Shown: positions 1-8,077, counted from the first letter of the stretch. The stretch is 64,000 bases of DNA from Streptomyces canus 299MFChir4.1 (GCF_000383615.1 NZ_KB911582.1:393271-457270), one strand, 5' to 3'. Numbers and translations: made by a program. Notes: a model not told the origin generated them from the sequence alone.

Positions 1-113
1 AAGATGCCGGTGTAGACGCAGCGGCCGAGGTGTTCCACGAAGCTGCCGAAGAGGCGGGGGTTCACGTGGCCGACGGTGAAGGCGGGGTCGAGGGTAAAAC
101 GGGCGGTGCTCAT
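1..113 (-). CDS. alpha-L-arabinofuranosidase (GH51), N-terminal fragment
   Basis: Only the first 37 codons lie in the window; the gene runs off the left edge. The start is ATG at 113-111. The N-terminus reads MSTARFTLDPAFTVG followed by NPRLFGSFVEHLGRCVYTGI, a segment strongly conserved at the start of intracellular GH51 alpha-L-arabinofuranosidases. The family releases terminal arabinose from arabino-oligosaccharides in the cytoplasm. It lies just downstream of, and in the same direction as, the GH43 arabinanase and the sugar ABC transporter, so it probably completes the same pathway. No signal peptide is present, consistent with import of oligomers before cleavage. The call rests on a short stretch, but a distinctive one. 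Confidence 0.8.
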   Translation of the reverse strand, partial: MSTARFTLDPAFTVGHVNPRLFGSFVEHLGRCVYTGI

Positions 114-150
114 CTTGGCCTTCCGGTTTCAGTCTCGTCTGCAGGTGGTT

Positions 151-181
151 CGTGGCTGGTCGCGCAGTTCCCCGCGCCCCT
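151..181. repeat. Streptomyces dispersed repeat, GGGGCGCGGGGAACTGCGCG type (copy 1)
   Basis: The plus strand carries CGTGGCTGGTCGCGCAGTTC followed by CCCGCGCCCCT. Related copies occur at 21510-21542 (opposite orientation) and 63547-63577 (same orientation). I recognise this sequence as one scattered through many Streptomyces genomes, within and between genes. Here it spans the GH43 stop codon: the TAG (182-180) is formed at the edge of the repeat. Mechanism of spread and function are unknown to me. Confidence 0.7.
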
Positions 182-1148
182 AGAAGACCTCGGGCCAGCC
201 GTCCTTTGTCCAGCTCAGGCGGTTCAGCCCGAGCTTCGGTGTGCCGTTGTCCTCTGCGTCGTAGTAGTGGTAGGCCAGCCAGTCCTGGCCGCGGGTGCGG
301 AAGACCGACTCGCCTCCGGTGCCGATGTACCTCCCGTGTCCTGCCAGCAGCACGTCGCCGCCGCCCTCCAGCAGGGGCTTGCCCGTGCTGTCCGTGTACG
401 GGCCGGTGATCGCCGTCGATCTGCCCACCCTGATCTTGTAGGTGGAGTCCGCTCCCGCACAACAGGCGTCGTAGGACGCGAAGAGGTAGTAGTAGCGGCC
501 GTGCCGCACGATGGACGGGCCCTCGACCGCGTACGGGGCGTCGGGGCGGGTGGCCAGGTGGTGGACGCGGGCCCCGGGGAGGGCCTTCCCGGTGACCGGG
601 CTGAGCTCGACCATGCGGATGCCGGTCCAGTACGAGCCGAACGCCATCCACAGCCTGCCGTCCGCGCGGACGATCGCCGGGTCGATGGCGTTCCAGGAGT
701 CGGCGGTCCCGGAGGCGAAGACCTTGCCGTGGTCGGTCCAGGTGCCGGGGAGGCCGGACGGGGAGGTGGCCACGCCGATCGCGGAGTGGTTGGTGCCCCA
801 GGACGAGACGGCGTAGTACAGCCAGTACCGGCCTGCCCGGTAGGAGATGTCCGGCGCCCAGGGGTCACCGGTGTCGTTGTACTCGAACCACCAACTGGGC
901 GCCTCGGCGAAGGCGTTCCCCGCGTCGGTCCAGTGCCTGAGATCCCCGGACAGCCGGGCCCCGATCACACCACCGGTCGAATAGGCCACGTAGCCACCGG
1001 ACTTGAGGGCGATCACGGCCGGATCGTGGATGATCTGCTGCCCACTGATCGGGAGCGGGTCGGGATAGCCGGTGTCCGCCTGGGCCGTGGTCGGCAGAAG
1101 TGCGATGAGGGCGGCGGCCAGGACGGTGGCAAGTCTGAGTCGCTTCAA
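180..1148 (-). CDS. secreted GH43 arabinan endo-1,5-alpha-L-arabinanase
   Basis: A 322-aa secreted glycoside hydrolase, probably cutting 1,5-linked arabinan. The start chosen is TTG at 1148 because GGGAGC lies upstream and the reading frame then opens with a Sec signal peptide (LRLATVLAAALIALL, cleavage near TAQA-DT, residue 24). GH43 landmarks are in order: general base Asp42 in HDPAVI, the pKa-modulating Asp in AIDPAIV, and the general acid Glu in VEGPSIV, with WAPDIS and SYWTGI typical of the five-bladed propeller. It lies 358 bp after the permease genes and directly before the GH51 gene, fitting extracellular arabinan cleavage, oligomer import, then intracellular hydrolysis. A longer upstream reading frame exists but has no signal sequence at its start and looks non-coding. 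Confidence 0.85.
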   Translation of the reverse strand: MKRLRLATVLAAALIALLPTTAQADTGYPDPLPISGQQIIHDPAVIALKSGGYVAYSTGGVIGARLSGDLRHWTDAGNAFAEAPSWWFEYNDTGDPWAPDISYRAGRYWLYYAVSSWGTNHSAIGVATSPSGLPGTWTDHGKVFASGTADSWNAIDPAIVRADGRLWMAFGSYWTGIRMVELSPVTGKALPGARVHHLATRPDAPYAVEGPSIVRHGRYYYLFASYDACCAGADSTYKIRVGRSTAITGPYTDSTGKPLLEGGGDVLLAGHGRYIGTGGESVFRTRGQDWLAYHYYDAEDNGTPKLGLNRLSWTKDGWPEVF

Positions 1149-1506
1149 CTGGAGCTCCCTACAGTATGGTGGCCCGCCGGGGCCGGGTGAGGTCGGTGTG
1201 GCGCTGCCGTCCGGGTGACTGCGCGGAGATGACCGCCCGACCGCCACCGACCCGGGCGGATCCCGCTGTCGCGCACCGCCTTCTCGACGTCCGCGGAGAA
1301 CCACCCATGCCGACGGACCACGAGGTCCCGGCCCCTGCGCAGCCCCGCTCCGCACCGTGACGGGAAGGCCGGCCCACGGGGACCGCATACGACCGGTGCG
1401 GCCATGTCCCCCCGCCGACTGCAAGGAAGCGACCGCCCTGCAGACCCCGTCGGGACCACCACCGAGTCCCGCCCGGCCTCCGGCTGCACCCCATACCGTG
1501 GTCGTG
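1149..1506. other. 358-bp gap inside the arabinan locus; possible SUKH-like remnant
   Basis: This gap separates the second permease gene from the GH43 gene. No convincing intact gene is present. On the minus strand, about 1303-1247, one frame reads WFSADVEKAVRDSGIRPGR with good G/C third positions. This resembles the opening of SUKH-3-type immunity proteins (usually F-S/P-x-V-E-x-x-L-R-x-A-G-W-x-P-G-R), but nothing downstream matches and there is no start or domain body. It may be a decayed fragment or chance. No terminator or promoter was obvious. Confidence 0.3.
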
Positions 1507-2373
1507 TCACTGGCCCGCCAGCCCCGTATGGGCCACCCCCGCCACGATCTGGCGTTGGAAGAAGACGAACACGATGATCAGGGGGAGGCCCGCCATGAGG
1601 CCGCCGGCCATGAGTTGGGCCCACTGGATGCCGTAGGAGTTCATGACGGTCGCGATGCCGTTCGGCATGGTCATCAGGTCGGGGTTGTTGGTCACCATGT
1701 AGGGCCACAGGAAGTTGTTCCAGGAGGCGATGAAGGTGAAGATCCCGACCGCCGCCAAGGAAGGCCTCGCCAGGGGGACCACGATGGTGAAGAAGACCCG
1801 CCAGCGGCCCGCGCCGTCGATGAACGCGGCCTCCTCCAGCTCGCGCGGGACGCCCTGGAAGAACTTGTAGAGGATGTAGACCATCGCGGCAGGCGCGCAC
1901 TGGGGAAGGATCATGCCCCAGTGCGTGTCGACCATCCCCATCTGCTGGACCGTCGTGAAGAGGGGCACTCCCAGGACCGCCGGGGAGATCATCAGGCCCG
2001 ACATGACGATGCCCATCAGGACGCTCTTGCCGCGGAACTCCGTGCGGGCGAAGCCGTATCCGGCGAGGGCGCTGACCGTCAGCACGACGGAGGTGACGCA
2101 GACCGACACCACCAGGGAGTTGATGAACCAGTCGGTGATGTTGCCGGTCTCCCACAGCGCCTTCCACGCCTGTCCCGTCCAGACCTTCGGCAGCCAGTGC
2201 GGCGGGATCTCGGCCGCCTCCGCCTCGGACTTGAGGGAGGTGAACAGCGCGGCCGCGATCGGTGCGACGAAGACGGCGGAGACGGCCACGCCGAGCAGCG
2301 TGAGGACGACCTGGCCGGGCGTCCAGGGCTTACGGGGACGGGGGCTCCTGCGGACCTGCACGGCGGTGGTCAT
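1507..2373 (-). CDS. carbohydrate ABC transporter permease, MalG type
   Basis: A 288-aa inner-membrane permease of the CUT1 sugar-importer family. Six hydrophobic segments are visible, starting with VVLTLLGVAVSAVFVAPIA. The cytoplasmic coupling (EAA) loop appears as ELEEAAFIDGAGRWRVFF, the contact site for the ATPase subunit. The ATG at 2373 overlaps the stop of the preceding permease by 4 bp, indicating co-translation. The cluster carries no ATPase gene, as is usual in Streptomyces, where the shared MsiK ATPase serves CUT1 importers. Context implies uptake of arabino-oligosaccharides. Confidence 0.9.
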   Translation of the reverse strand: MTTAVQVRRSPRPRKPWTPGQVVLTLLGVAVSAVFVAPIAAALFTSLKSEAEAAEIPPHWLPKVWTGQAWKALWETGNITDWFINSLVVSVCVTSVVLTVSALAGYGFARTEFRGKSVLMGIVMSGLMISPAVLGVPLFTTVQQMGMVDTHWGMILPQCAPAAMVYILYKFFQGVPRELEEAAFIDGAGRWRVFFTIVVPLARPSLAAVGIFTFIASWNNFLWPYMVTNNPDLMTMPNGIATVMNSYGIQWAQLMAGGLMAGLPLIIVFVFFQRQIVAGVAHTGLAGQ

Positions 2374-3320
2374 CGGCCGCTCTCCTCACGGTTGCGCAGC
2401 AGCCACATCCGCGCCAGCGCGACGACTGCGATGATCACGAAGAAGATGATGGACATCGCGGAGGCGTAGCCCACCCGGTAGCTGGTGAAGCCCTGTTCGA
2501 GGGTGTACTGGACGAAGGAGCGGGTGCTGACCTCAGGACCCGGTCCGAAGTCCATCATCACGACGGCCTGGTCGAAGAGCTGGAGCGAGGCGAGGATCTG
2601 GAGCGCGATCACCAGGCCGGTGATGTTGCGCAGCATCGGCAGCGTGATGTGGACCATGCGGTGCCAGGCGTTCGCGCCGTCCAGCTTCGCGGCCTCGTAG
2701 AGGTGGCCGGGGATGCCCTGGAGGGCGGCGAGGTAGAGCAGGAAGCTGAAGCCGACGGTCCACCACAGGGTCTCGATGACGATGGCGAGCATCGCGTACG
2801 ACTTGTCGGTCAGCCAGGGTGTGTCGAGCCCGAAGGTCTCGTTGATCAGGCCGATGCCCTGGGTGAACAGCCACTGGAACATGTTGGCGGCGACCGTCGA
2901 GGGCAGCAGGAACGGCACGAAGAAGCACAGCCGCCACAGCCACTTGCCGCGCTCGATGTGGTGGGCCAGCATCGCGAGCAGGAAGGCGAGGACCGTGATG
3001 CACGGGACGACCAGCAGCGTGAAGTACGCGCTGTGGCCGAGCGCGTCCCACATCGCCCGGTCGTTCAGGGCCTCGCGGTAGTTGTCGAGGCCGACGAAGC
3101 TCGCGCCGTCGCCGGAGATGTTGGCGTCCGTGAAGCTGAGCCAGACGCCGCGCAGCAGCGGCCAGATCACGAACAGCACGAAGAGCGCCAGGAAGGGGGC
3201 GACGAACCAGCCCCCGTGCTGGAAGCCCTGCCTGCGGCGCACCGTCGCGACGGCGGTCGCGGTCCTGGCGCGGGCCGGTGCGGCGACGGCTCCGGTCGTC
3301 ATGTGAGCGCTGGTCGTCAT
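2370..3320 (-). CDS. carbohydrate ABC transporter permease, MalF type
   Basis: A 316-aa permease paired with the MalG-type protein. The start chosen is ATG at 3320, which overlaps the stop of the binding-protein gene (ATGA). A longer upstream reading is only the shadow of that gene. The cytoplasmic N-terminus is rich in Thr/Ala/Arg, followed by WFVAPFLALFVLFVIWPLL and five further membrane segments. The EAA-type loop reads YEAAKLDGANAWHRM, and the conserved QALxDRAMWDALGHS-like region before it fits the MalF family. It acts in the cytoplasmic membrane as half of the translocation pore. Confidence 0.9.
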   Translation of the reverse strand: MTTSAHMTTGAVAAPARARTATAVATVRRRQGFQHGGWFVAPFLALFVLFVIWPLLRGVWLSFTDANISGDGASFVGLDNYREALNDRAMWDALGHSAYFTLLVVPCITVLAFLLAMLAHHIERGKWLWRLCFFVPFLLPSTVAANMFQWLFTQGIGLINETFGLDTPWLTDKSYAMLAIVIETLWWTVGFSFLLYLAALQGIPGHLYEAAKLDGANAWHRMVHITLPMLRNITGLVIALQILASLQLFDQAVVMMDFGPGPEVSTRSFVQYTLEQGFTSYRVGYASAMSIIFFVIIAVVALARMWLLRNREESGR

Positions 3321-4666
3321 GCGACCGCATCTCCCCGCGCGGCGGTCCTGCCGTCCATCGGGTTCTTGGCGGCGAGGAGTCGGGTGAGGTGCTTCTTCAT
3401 CGTCCGCGCGACCGAGGCCGGCTTGGCGGAGCCCATCGTCGAGGAGACGACGACCGGTCCGAGGTCCTGGGCGAGCACCCCGGTGGAGCCCGCGAACCAC
3501 ACCTTCGGCTCGGTGGCCTGGTGGTCCATGGCGCTCACGTACTCGTTCTGCGGGGTGAGCTTCTTGTACGCGGCCGTGGACAGCGTCGGCGTGTACGCGG
3601 GGATGTGACCGCCGGCCGCCCACTGGAGGGCGTGCGTGACGACGTACGCGGCGAGTTCGTGGGCGCCCTCATCGGTGGCGCCGCCGCGGCCCGCCTGGTG
3701 CGGCAGGACGAAGGCGTGCGACTCGGCGTGGGTGGCCTGTCTGCCGAACACGGGCGGCAGCGGGGTCGCGCCGTAGTCGAGCTTCGCGCCGGAGAACACC
3801 GGCACGGACCAGTTGCCCTCCCAGGTGAAGGGGGCGCCGTTGATGAACTGTTCGCCGGTGGGGGCGCCGGGGATGACGTACCCGTCGGTGACGTGCCTGC
3901 GCAGGAACTCCAGGACCTGGGTGGCCTTGTCGGGGTCGAAGAGGACCTCGGTGTTGTCGTCGTTGAACCACGTGCCGCCGAGCTGGGTGTAGAAGGCGAC
4001 GAAGAACCACCACTGGAAGTTCTGGTCGTTGGTCCACAGGCCGATGGTCTGGAGCCCTTTCTTCTGGGCCGCCTTGGCCTTCTTCAGGACGTCGAACCAC
4101 TCGTCGGTGGAGGTGACCGGGACCATCCGGCCGTCGTCGCCGAGCAGGCCGGCCTTCTTCAGCACGTCCCTGCGGTAGAAGCAGAGCTGGACGTGGATGT
4201 CGAGCGGGAGGGCGTAGAGCTTGCCGTCGATGACGCCGCGCTTCCACAGCGCGGGGTTGTAGTCCTGTTCGCGTACGCCGTACTTGGCGAGCAGGTCGAC
4301 GTCCCAGGGGTCGAGGAGGCGGCCCGGTGAGAAGCCGGTGACCCGGCCCATGTGCATGACGCCGAGGTCGGGGGCGCGGTTGCCCGCGGCCGCCATGGCG
4401 AGCTTGGTGTAGAAGGGGTTGCCCCACTGGAGGGTGGAGTCCTTCACGTCGATGTCCGGGTGGGCCTTTCGGAAGGCGTCCAGCATCGCGATCATGTTGG
4501 CGCCGTCGCCGCCGCTGAAGAGGTTCCAGTAGCGCACCCGGGTGTCCGCCCCGGAGGCGAGCGCGTCGGCCCCGGTGCCGAGGGCCGCGAAGCCGAAGCT
4601 CGCGGCGACGCTCAGTCCGCCGGCCGCGGAGAGAAGATGCCTGCGGCTCAGGTCAGGTCGTCCCAT
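3317..4666 (-). CDS. extracellular sugar-binding protein, Tat-exported (family 1)
   Basis: A periplasmic-type solute-binding protein of about 449 aa that delivers sugars to the two permeases. The N-terminus MGRPDLSRRHLLSAAGGLSV contains a twin-arginine motif (SRRHLL) and a hydrophobic h-region. There is no lipobox cysteine before the Ala-rich cleavage region, so it may be released or held by another means. The body has the family-1 features YWNLFSGGDGANM and WEGNWSVPVFSG. An in-frame ATG at 4678 is an alternative start; I favour 4666 because it places the Tat motif nearer the N-terminus and has GGGG upstream. It is first in the transporter operon and directly downstream of the operator-bearing promoter. 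Confidence 0.85.
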   Translation of the reverse strand: MGRPDLSRRHLLSAAGGLSVAASFGFAALGTGADALASGADTRVRYWNLFSGGDGANMIAMLDAFRKAHPDIDVKDSTLQWGNPFYTKLAMAAAGNRAPDLGVMHMGRVTGFSPGRLLDPWDVDLLAKYGVREQDYNPALWKRGVIDGKLYALPLDIHVQLCFYRRDVLKKAGLLGDDGRMVPVTSTDEWFDVLKKAKAAQKKGLQTIGLWTNDQNFQWWFFVAFYTQLGGTWFNDDNTEVLFDPDKATQVLEFLRRHVTDGYVIPGAPTGEQFINGAPFTWEGNWSVPVFSGAKLDYGATPLPPVFGRQATHAESHAFVLPHQAGRGGATDEGAHELAAYVVTHALQWAAGGHIPAYTPTLSTAAYKKLTPQNEYVSAMDHQATEPKVWFAGSTGVLAQDLGPVVVSSTMGSAKPASVARTMKKHLTRLLAAKNPMDGRTAARGDAVA

Positions 4667-4681
4667 TCCCTGCCCCATCTG

Positions 4682-4695
4682 TTCGAGATCTCGAA
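4682..4695. promoter_or_regulatory. 14-bp perfect palindrome beside the binding-protein start
   Basis: TTCGAGATCTCGAA is its own reverse complement and lies 4-16 bp upstream of either candidate start of the sugar-binding protein. A second TTCGAA lies nearby (within 4709-4716). The position in the untranslated leader suits a repressor roadblock or a second operator. No regulator of the locus lies in the window. Confidence 0.45.
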
Positions 4696-4718
4696 TTGCG
4701 CCCGTAACTTCGAACGGG

Positions 4719-4747
4719 ACCGTAGGCAGGAAGCGCTTTCTAGTCAA
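4719..4747 (-). promoter_or_regulatory. promoter of the arabinan-uptake operon with embedded LacI-type operator
   Basis: On the minus strand a -35 TTGACT (4747-4742) is followed after exactly 17 bp by TACGGT (4724-4719), a good HrdB-type pair. Between them lies GAAAGCGCTTCC (4740-4729), a near-perfect palindrome with central AGCGCT, which matches operators of LacI-family sugar repressors in Streptomyces. Binding there would block RNA polymerase, so induction by arabinose or arabino-oligosaccharide is expected. The repressor gene is not in the window. Confidence 0.65.
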
Positions 4748-4845
4748 TGGGGTACGCAGCAAAATCCGATCGCGTGACGGGACCGGACAGGGCGCGTAGT
4801 CTCGAACAGCCCGTCCTAAGGCGGCGGGAGAGTTCAGGGGGTGGG

Positions 4846-5436
4846 ATGGACATCGCGGGTGCGCGCAGGAGTGCGGCCCGGATCGCCTCGGCGCTACGAC
4901 GCACCCGTGCGACCTCGGCCATGCGCGATCTGGTCTCCCACCTCACCGCCGCGGTCCGGGCCAGACCCCGTCCCCCGGCCGACCTGCCCGAGCTGTGCCG
5001 GGCCCTGTGCCAGGAGATGAGCGCCCGCCGCGGCGGCCGCCCCGTCGACCTGCGTTTCGAACGGTTCCCCGACGAGATCGCGGTGACCGGACTGTGGGTG
5101 GAGTTCGAGGACTTCGACCTCGTCATCGTCGAGGAGCGGGCCGAGGAGATGCAGCAACTGGTCATCCTGGGCCATGAGTTGTGGCACCTGCACGCCGGCC
5201 ATGCCCACCACCACGCGGCCGCGGCGGACGCGCTGGCCAGGCGGCCCGGCTGGGACTCCGTCGCCCTGACCGTGGCCGCCCGCGACGGCTCCCGGGCGGC
5301 GGACGAGGCCGAGGCGGACGACTTCGGGCACCGGCTGGCGGCGGCGTTCCGGCCGTTCGTCTCGGGCCGCGGCTCCGGTGCCCGGCCCGACACGGTCCAG
5401 AGAACCCTCGGCTACCGCGGAGGCGGAGCGCGGTGA
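4846..5436 (+). CDS. ImmA/IrrE-type zinc metallopeptidase-like protein
   Basis: A 196-aa cytoplasmic protein with the zinc-binding motif HELWH (His110, Glu111, His114), followed by LHAGH. Downstream, ADEAEADDFGHRL supplies a probable third ligand Glu154 or Glu156, the arrangement seen in ImmA/IrrE peptidases that cleave repressors. The N-terminal third is helical and Arg-rich. The ATG at 4846 has a G-rich Shine-Dalgarno (GGGGGTGGG); an upstream in-frame ATG at 4747 would overlap the divergent promoter and is rejected. It overlaps the next gene by 4 bp. No XRE repressor partner is adjacent, so any substrate lies elsewhere. From memory such genes are annotated 'regulator component' or toxin-like in actinobacteria. 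Confidence 0.75.
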   Translation: MDIAGARRSAARIASALRRTRATSAMRDLVSHLTAAVRARPRPPADLPELCRALCQEMSARRGGRPVDLRFERFPDEIAVTGLWVEFEDFDLVIVEERAEEMQQLVILGHELWHLHAGHAHHHAAAADALARRPGWDSVALTVAARDGSRAADEAEADDFGHRLAAAFRPFVSGRGSGARPDTVQRTLGYRGGGAR

Positions 5437-6665
5437 CACACCCCCACCTGACCGCGGGGACGGTCGGGTCCCTCACCGGTCTGAGCATCCCCTACTGGCT
5501 GCCGGGCCTGGTCCTCGGAGCGGCCCTGGCGATCAAGCTGCCCAGCATCGTCAAACTGTGGCGGGACCCGCTGCTGCGGGCCGTGGGCGGCCTGCTGCTG
5601 TTCGCCTGCGCGGTGTTCCTGTTCGCGGCCCCGAGCACCATCGCCTGGACGAACCGGGTCACCGGCGTCCCGAACATCGCCGCGCCCTGGGTGTACTCGC
5701 TGCTCACCGCGCTGTGCGCGTCCTGGCTGCTGCTCGTCGTGCACTGGCGCGACGGCCGCACCGAGCACCACGCCCGGACCCGGCGGGCGACCCGCTGGGT
5801 GATCTGGGTGTACGCGGCCGTGGTCGTCGTGATGTGGGTGCTGTTCGCCCTCGCCGACGTCCCCGTGGAGCGGATCCGGGACCTGGACACCTACTACGCC
5901 GGCACGCCGTTCATGCGCGAGCTGATCCTGCTCTACCTGCTCGCGCACACCGTGGCCAGCCTGATCACGTCCGGGCTGGTGTGGAACTGGATCCGCACCG
6001 CCGGCCTCGACGCCTGGCTGCGCTGGGGACTGCGGTTCCTCGGGATCGGCTTCGCGACGAACCTGCTCTTCAGCGCGGCCAAGCTCACCGCCGTCGTGGC
6101 CCGCTGGACCGGGCACGACCTGGATTGGCTGAACACCAACATCGCCCCGGCCGCCGCCTGCGTCGCCGCCACCCTGGTCGCGATCGGCTTCATCGTCCCG
6201 CACGCCGGCCAGTACCTCCACGAGCGCTGGCTGGTCCGCCGTCGCCACCGCGACCTCAGGTCCCTGTCCCGGCTGATGCGGACCGTCGCGGGCAGCCGCG
6301 AGCCGCTCGCCCTGCGCGCCACCGCCGAGATGCGGCTGATCCGCCGCGAGACCTTCATCCGCGACGCGCTGCTCCAGCTGTCCCGGTTCATCGACGAGGA
6401 CCTGCGCGTGCGGGCCTACGACACCGCGCTCGCCCTCGGTTTCGAGCGCGGCCGGGCCCAGGCCCTCGCCGCCGCCGTGACCATCCTGGACGCCGTCGAG
6501 GCGGGGCGGCGGGCGCCGGACACCGAGGGCGACGGCGACCCCGACACCACGTACCTGCTCCAGGAGATCGCGGCCGTGTCCGAGGTCCTGCGCAGCCCCG
6601 ACGAGATCAAGGCGGTACGCGCCCGCGCGACCGTCCCGGCAGAGAGCATGTCCACGCATGACTGA
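5433..6665 (+). CDS. 7-TM membrane protein, MAB_1171c/DUF6545 type
   Basis: A 410-aa integral membrane protein. The GTG at 5433 overlaps the upstream stop (GTGA) and GGAGG precedes it. Seven hydrophobic segments fill roughly residues 15-255: WLPGLVLGAALAIKL, GGLLLFACAVFLF, VYSLLTALCASWLLLV, VIWVYAAVVVVMWVLF, ELILLYLLAHTVASLI, FLGIGFATNLLFSAA and AACVAATLVAIGFIV. The last 150 residues are a soluble Arg- and Glu-rich helical domain (RHRDLRSLSRLM, RRETFIRDALLQLSRFID). The topology matches actinobacterial proteins named 'MAB_1171c family putative transporter'; transport has not been shown to my knowledge. Sandwiched between the peptidase and the flavoprotein, it may be the membrane anchor or sensor of a three-part system. 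Confidence 0.75.
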   Translation: MTHPHLTAGTVGSLTGLSIPYWLPGLVLGAALAIKLPSIVKLWRDPLLRAVGGLLLFACAVFLFAAPSTIAWTNRVTGVPNIAAPWVYSLLTALCASWLLLVVHWRDGRTEHHARTRRATRWVIWVYAAVVVVMWVLFALADVPVERIRDLDTYYAGTPFMRELILLYLLAHTVASLITSGLVWNWIRTAGLDAWLRWGLRFLGIGFATNLLFSAAKLTAVVARWTGHDLDWLNTNIAPAAACVAATLVAIGFIVPHAGQYLHERWLVRRRHRDLRSLSRLMRTVAGSREPLALRATAEMRLIRRETFIRDALLQLSRFIDEDLRVRAYDTALALGFERGRAQALAAAVTILDAVEAGRRAPDTEGDGDPDTTYLLQEIAAVSEVLRSPDEIKAVRARATVPAESMSTHD

Positions 6666-8070
6666 AAGCCCCTCCCCCGCCCGAGTCGCCGTCGTCCTCG
6701 GGGGATCGCACACCGGCATGCTCGCGGCGGCCGCGCTGACGGGCCTCGCCGACCGGGTGGTCGTGGTGGAGCGCGACGAACTGCCCGAGGGCCCGGCCCC
6801 GCGCAAGGGGCTGCCGCAGGCCCGGCACGCCCACATGCTGTGGTCCGGCGGGGTACGGGCGATGGAGGAGCTGCTGCCGGGCATCACCGCCGCGCTCCTG
6901 GACGCCGGGGCACGCCGGGCGCCGGTCACCACCGACATGGTCGTCCACTCGGCCCACGGCTGGTTCCGGCGCTGGCCCGAATCCCACCACGTGATCCTGG
7001 CCGGCCGGGATCTGCTGGACGCCACGATCCGGGCACGGGTCCTCGCCGACGAACGGGTCGAGGTGCTCGGCGGCGCGGAGGCACTGGGGCTGGTGGGCGG
7101 CGCGGCGGCCGTCACCGGGGTCCGGGTGCGGGAGGCCGACGGCCGCGAACGGACCATCGAGGCGGGGACGGTCGTGGACGCGACCGGGCGGTCCTCCGGA
7201 ACGCCCCGTTGGCTGGCGGACCTCGGGCTGCCCGCGCCGGAGCGCCGCGAGGTCGACTCGGGCCTGGCGTACGCGAGCCGCCTCTACCTCGCACCCGAAC
7301 AGGCCCGCGACGGCTTCCCCGTCGTCAGCGTCCAGCCCGACACCCGCGAGCCAGGCCCCGGCCGCTCGGGCTTCCTGCTGCCGATCGAGGACGGCCGCTG
7401 GATCGTCACCCTCAACGGCACCCGCGGCGGCGAGCCGACCGCCGCCGACGCCTCGGGCGAGGACTTCGTACGCTTCGCCCGCGAGGAGCTCAGACATCCG
7501 CTGATCGGCGACCTGCTCGCCCGCGCCGAGCCGCTGTCCGAGGTCGCCTTCACCCGTACGACCGTCAACCGGCGGAACTTCTACGAGCGGGCGGCGGCCT
7601 GGCCGGAGCACTTCACGGTGCTCGGCGACGCGTTGGCCGCGTACAACCCGGTCTACGGGCACGGTCTGGCCGTCGGCGCCCAGAGCGCGCTGATCCTGCG
7701 GGACCTGACACGGCGGCACGGGTTCGGGGCGGCCGGGCTGTCCCGCCGGGTGCAGCGGGCGGTGGCCCGGCCGGTGGGGGCCGCGTGGGACCTGGCCACC
7801 GGACAGGACGTCTTCTATCCCGGGGCGACGGAGACCGGCCCGACGGCCCGGGACCGGCTCGTGGCCGCGTACGTCTCGCGTCTCATGCGCACGGCCACCG
7901 GGAACGGCCGGATCGCCCGCCGGGTCACCGACGTGACCTCGCTGGAGCGGCGGGCGGAGGTACTGCTGACGCCGGCTGTGCTGCTGGCGGCGGTGCGGGG
8001 GCCGTCGATACCGGCGTTGGCCGAACCGCCGCTGACCGATGAGGAGTTGAAGAAGGCGGGCCTTCAGTAA
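6658..8070 (+). CDS. FAD-dependent oxidoreductase (aromatic-hydroxylase-like fold)
   Basis: A 470-aa flavoprotein. The dinucleotide-binding start reads VAVVLGGSHTGMLAAAAL, a GxGxxG-type loop with a modified second position, and ends in the acidic VVVVERDELP. The second FAD motif is LGDALAAYNPVYGHG, the usual GD-P-GxG flavin-contact segment of p-hydroxybenzoate-hydroxylase-like enzymes. The substrate is unknown. The ATG at 6658 overlaps the upstream gene by 8 bp, so the three genes are probably co-translated. It is convergent with, and only 7 bp from, the lactonase gene. No membrane segment or signal peptide is seen. Confidence 0.8.
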   Translation: MTESPSPARVAVVLGGSHTGMLAAAALTGLADRVVVVERDELPEGPAPRKGLPQARHAHMLWSGGVRAMEELLPGITAALLDAGARRAPVTTDMVVHSAHGWFRRWPESHHVILAGRDLLDATIRARVLADERVEVLGGAEALGLVGGAAAVTGVRVREADGRERTIEAGTVVDATGRSSGTPRWLADLGLPAPERREVDSGLAYASRLYLAPEQARDGFPVVSVQPDTREPGPGRSGFLLPIEDGRWIVTLNGTRGGEPTAADASGEDFVRFAREELRHPLIGDLLARAEPLSEVAFTRTTVNRRNFYERAAAWPEHFTVLGDALAAYNPVYGHGLAVGAQSALILRDLTRRHGFGAAGLSRRVQRAVARPVGAAWDLATGQDVFYPGATETGPTARDRLVAAYVSRLMRTATGNGRIARRVTDVTSLERRAEVLLTPAVLLAAVRGPSIPALAEPPLTDEELKKAGLQ

Positions 8071-8077
8071 CCGTCCC

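Noticed and set aside
30..1190. 386-residue plus-strand ORF
   Set aside because: It is antisense to the GH43 gene, whose catalytic motifs are intact.
4747..4845. Upstream start for the zinc peptidase
   Set aside because: It would begin within the -35 of the divergent operon and add a leader without conservation or ribosome site.
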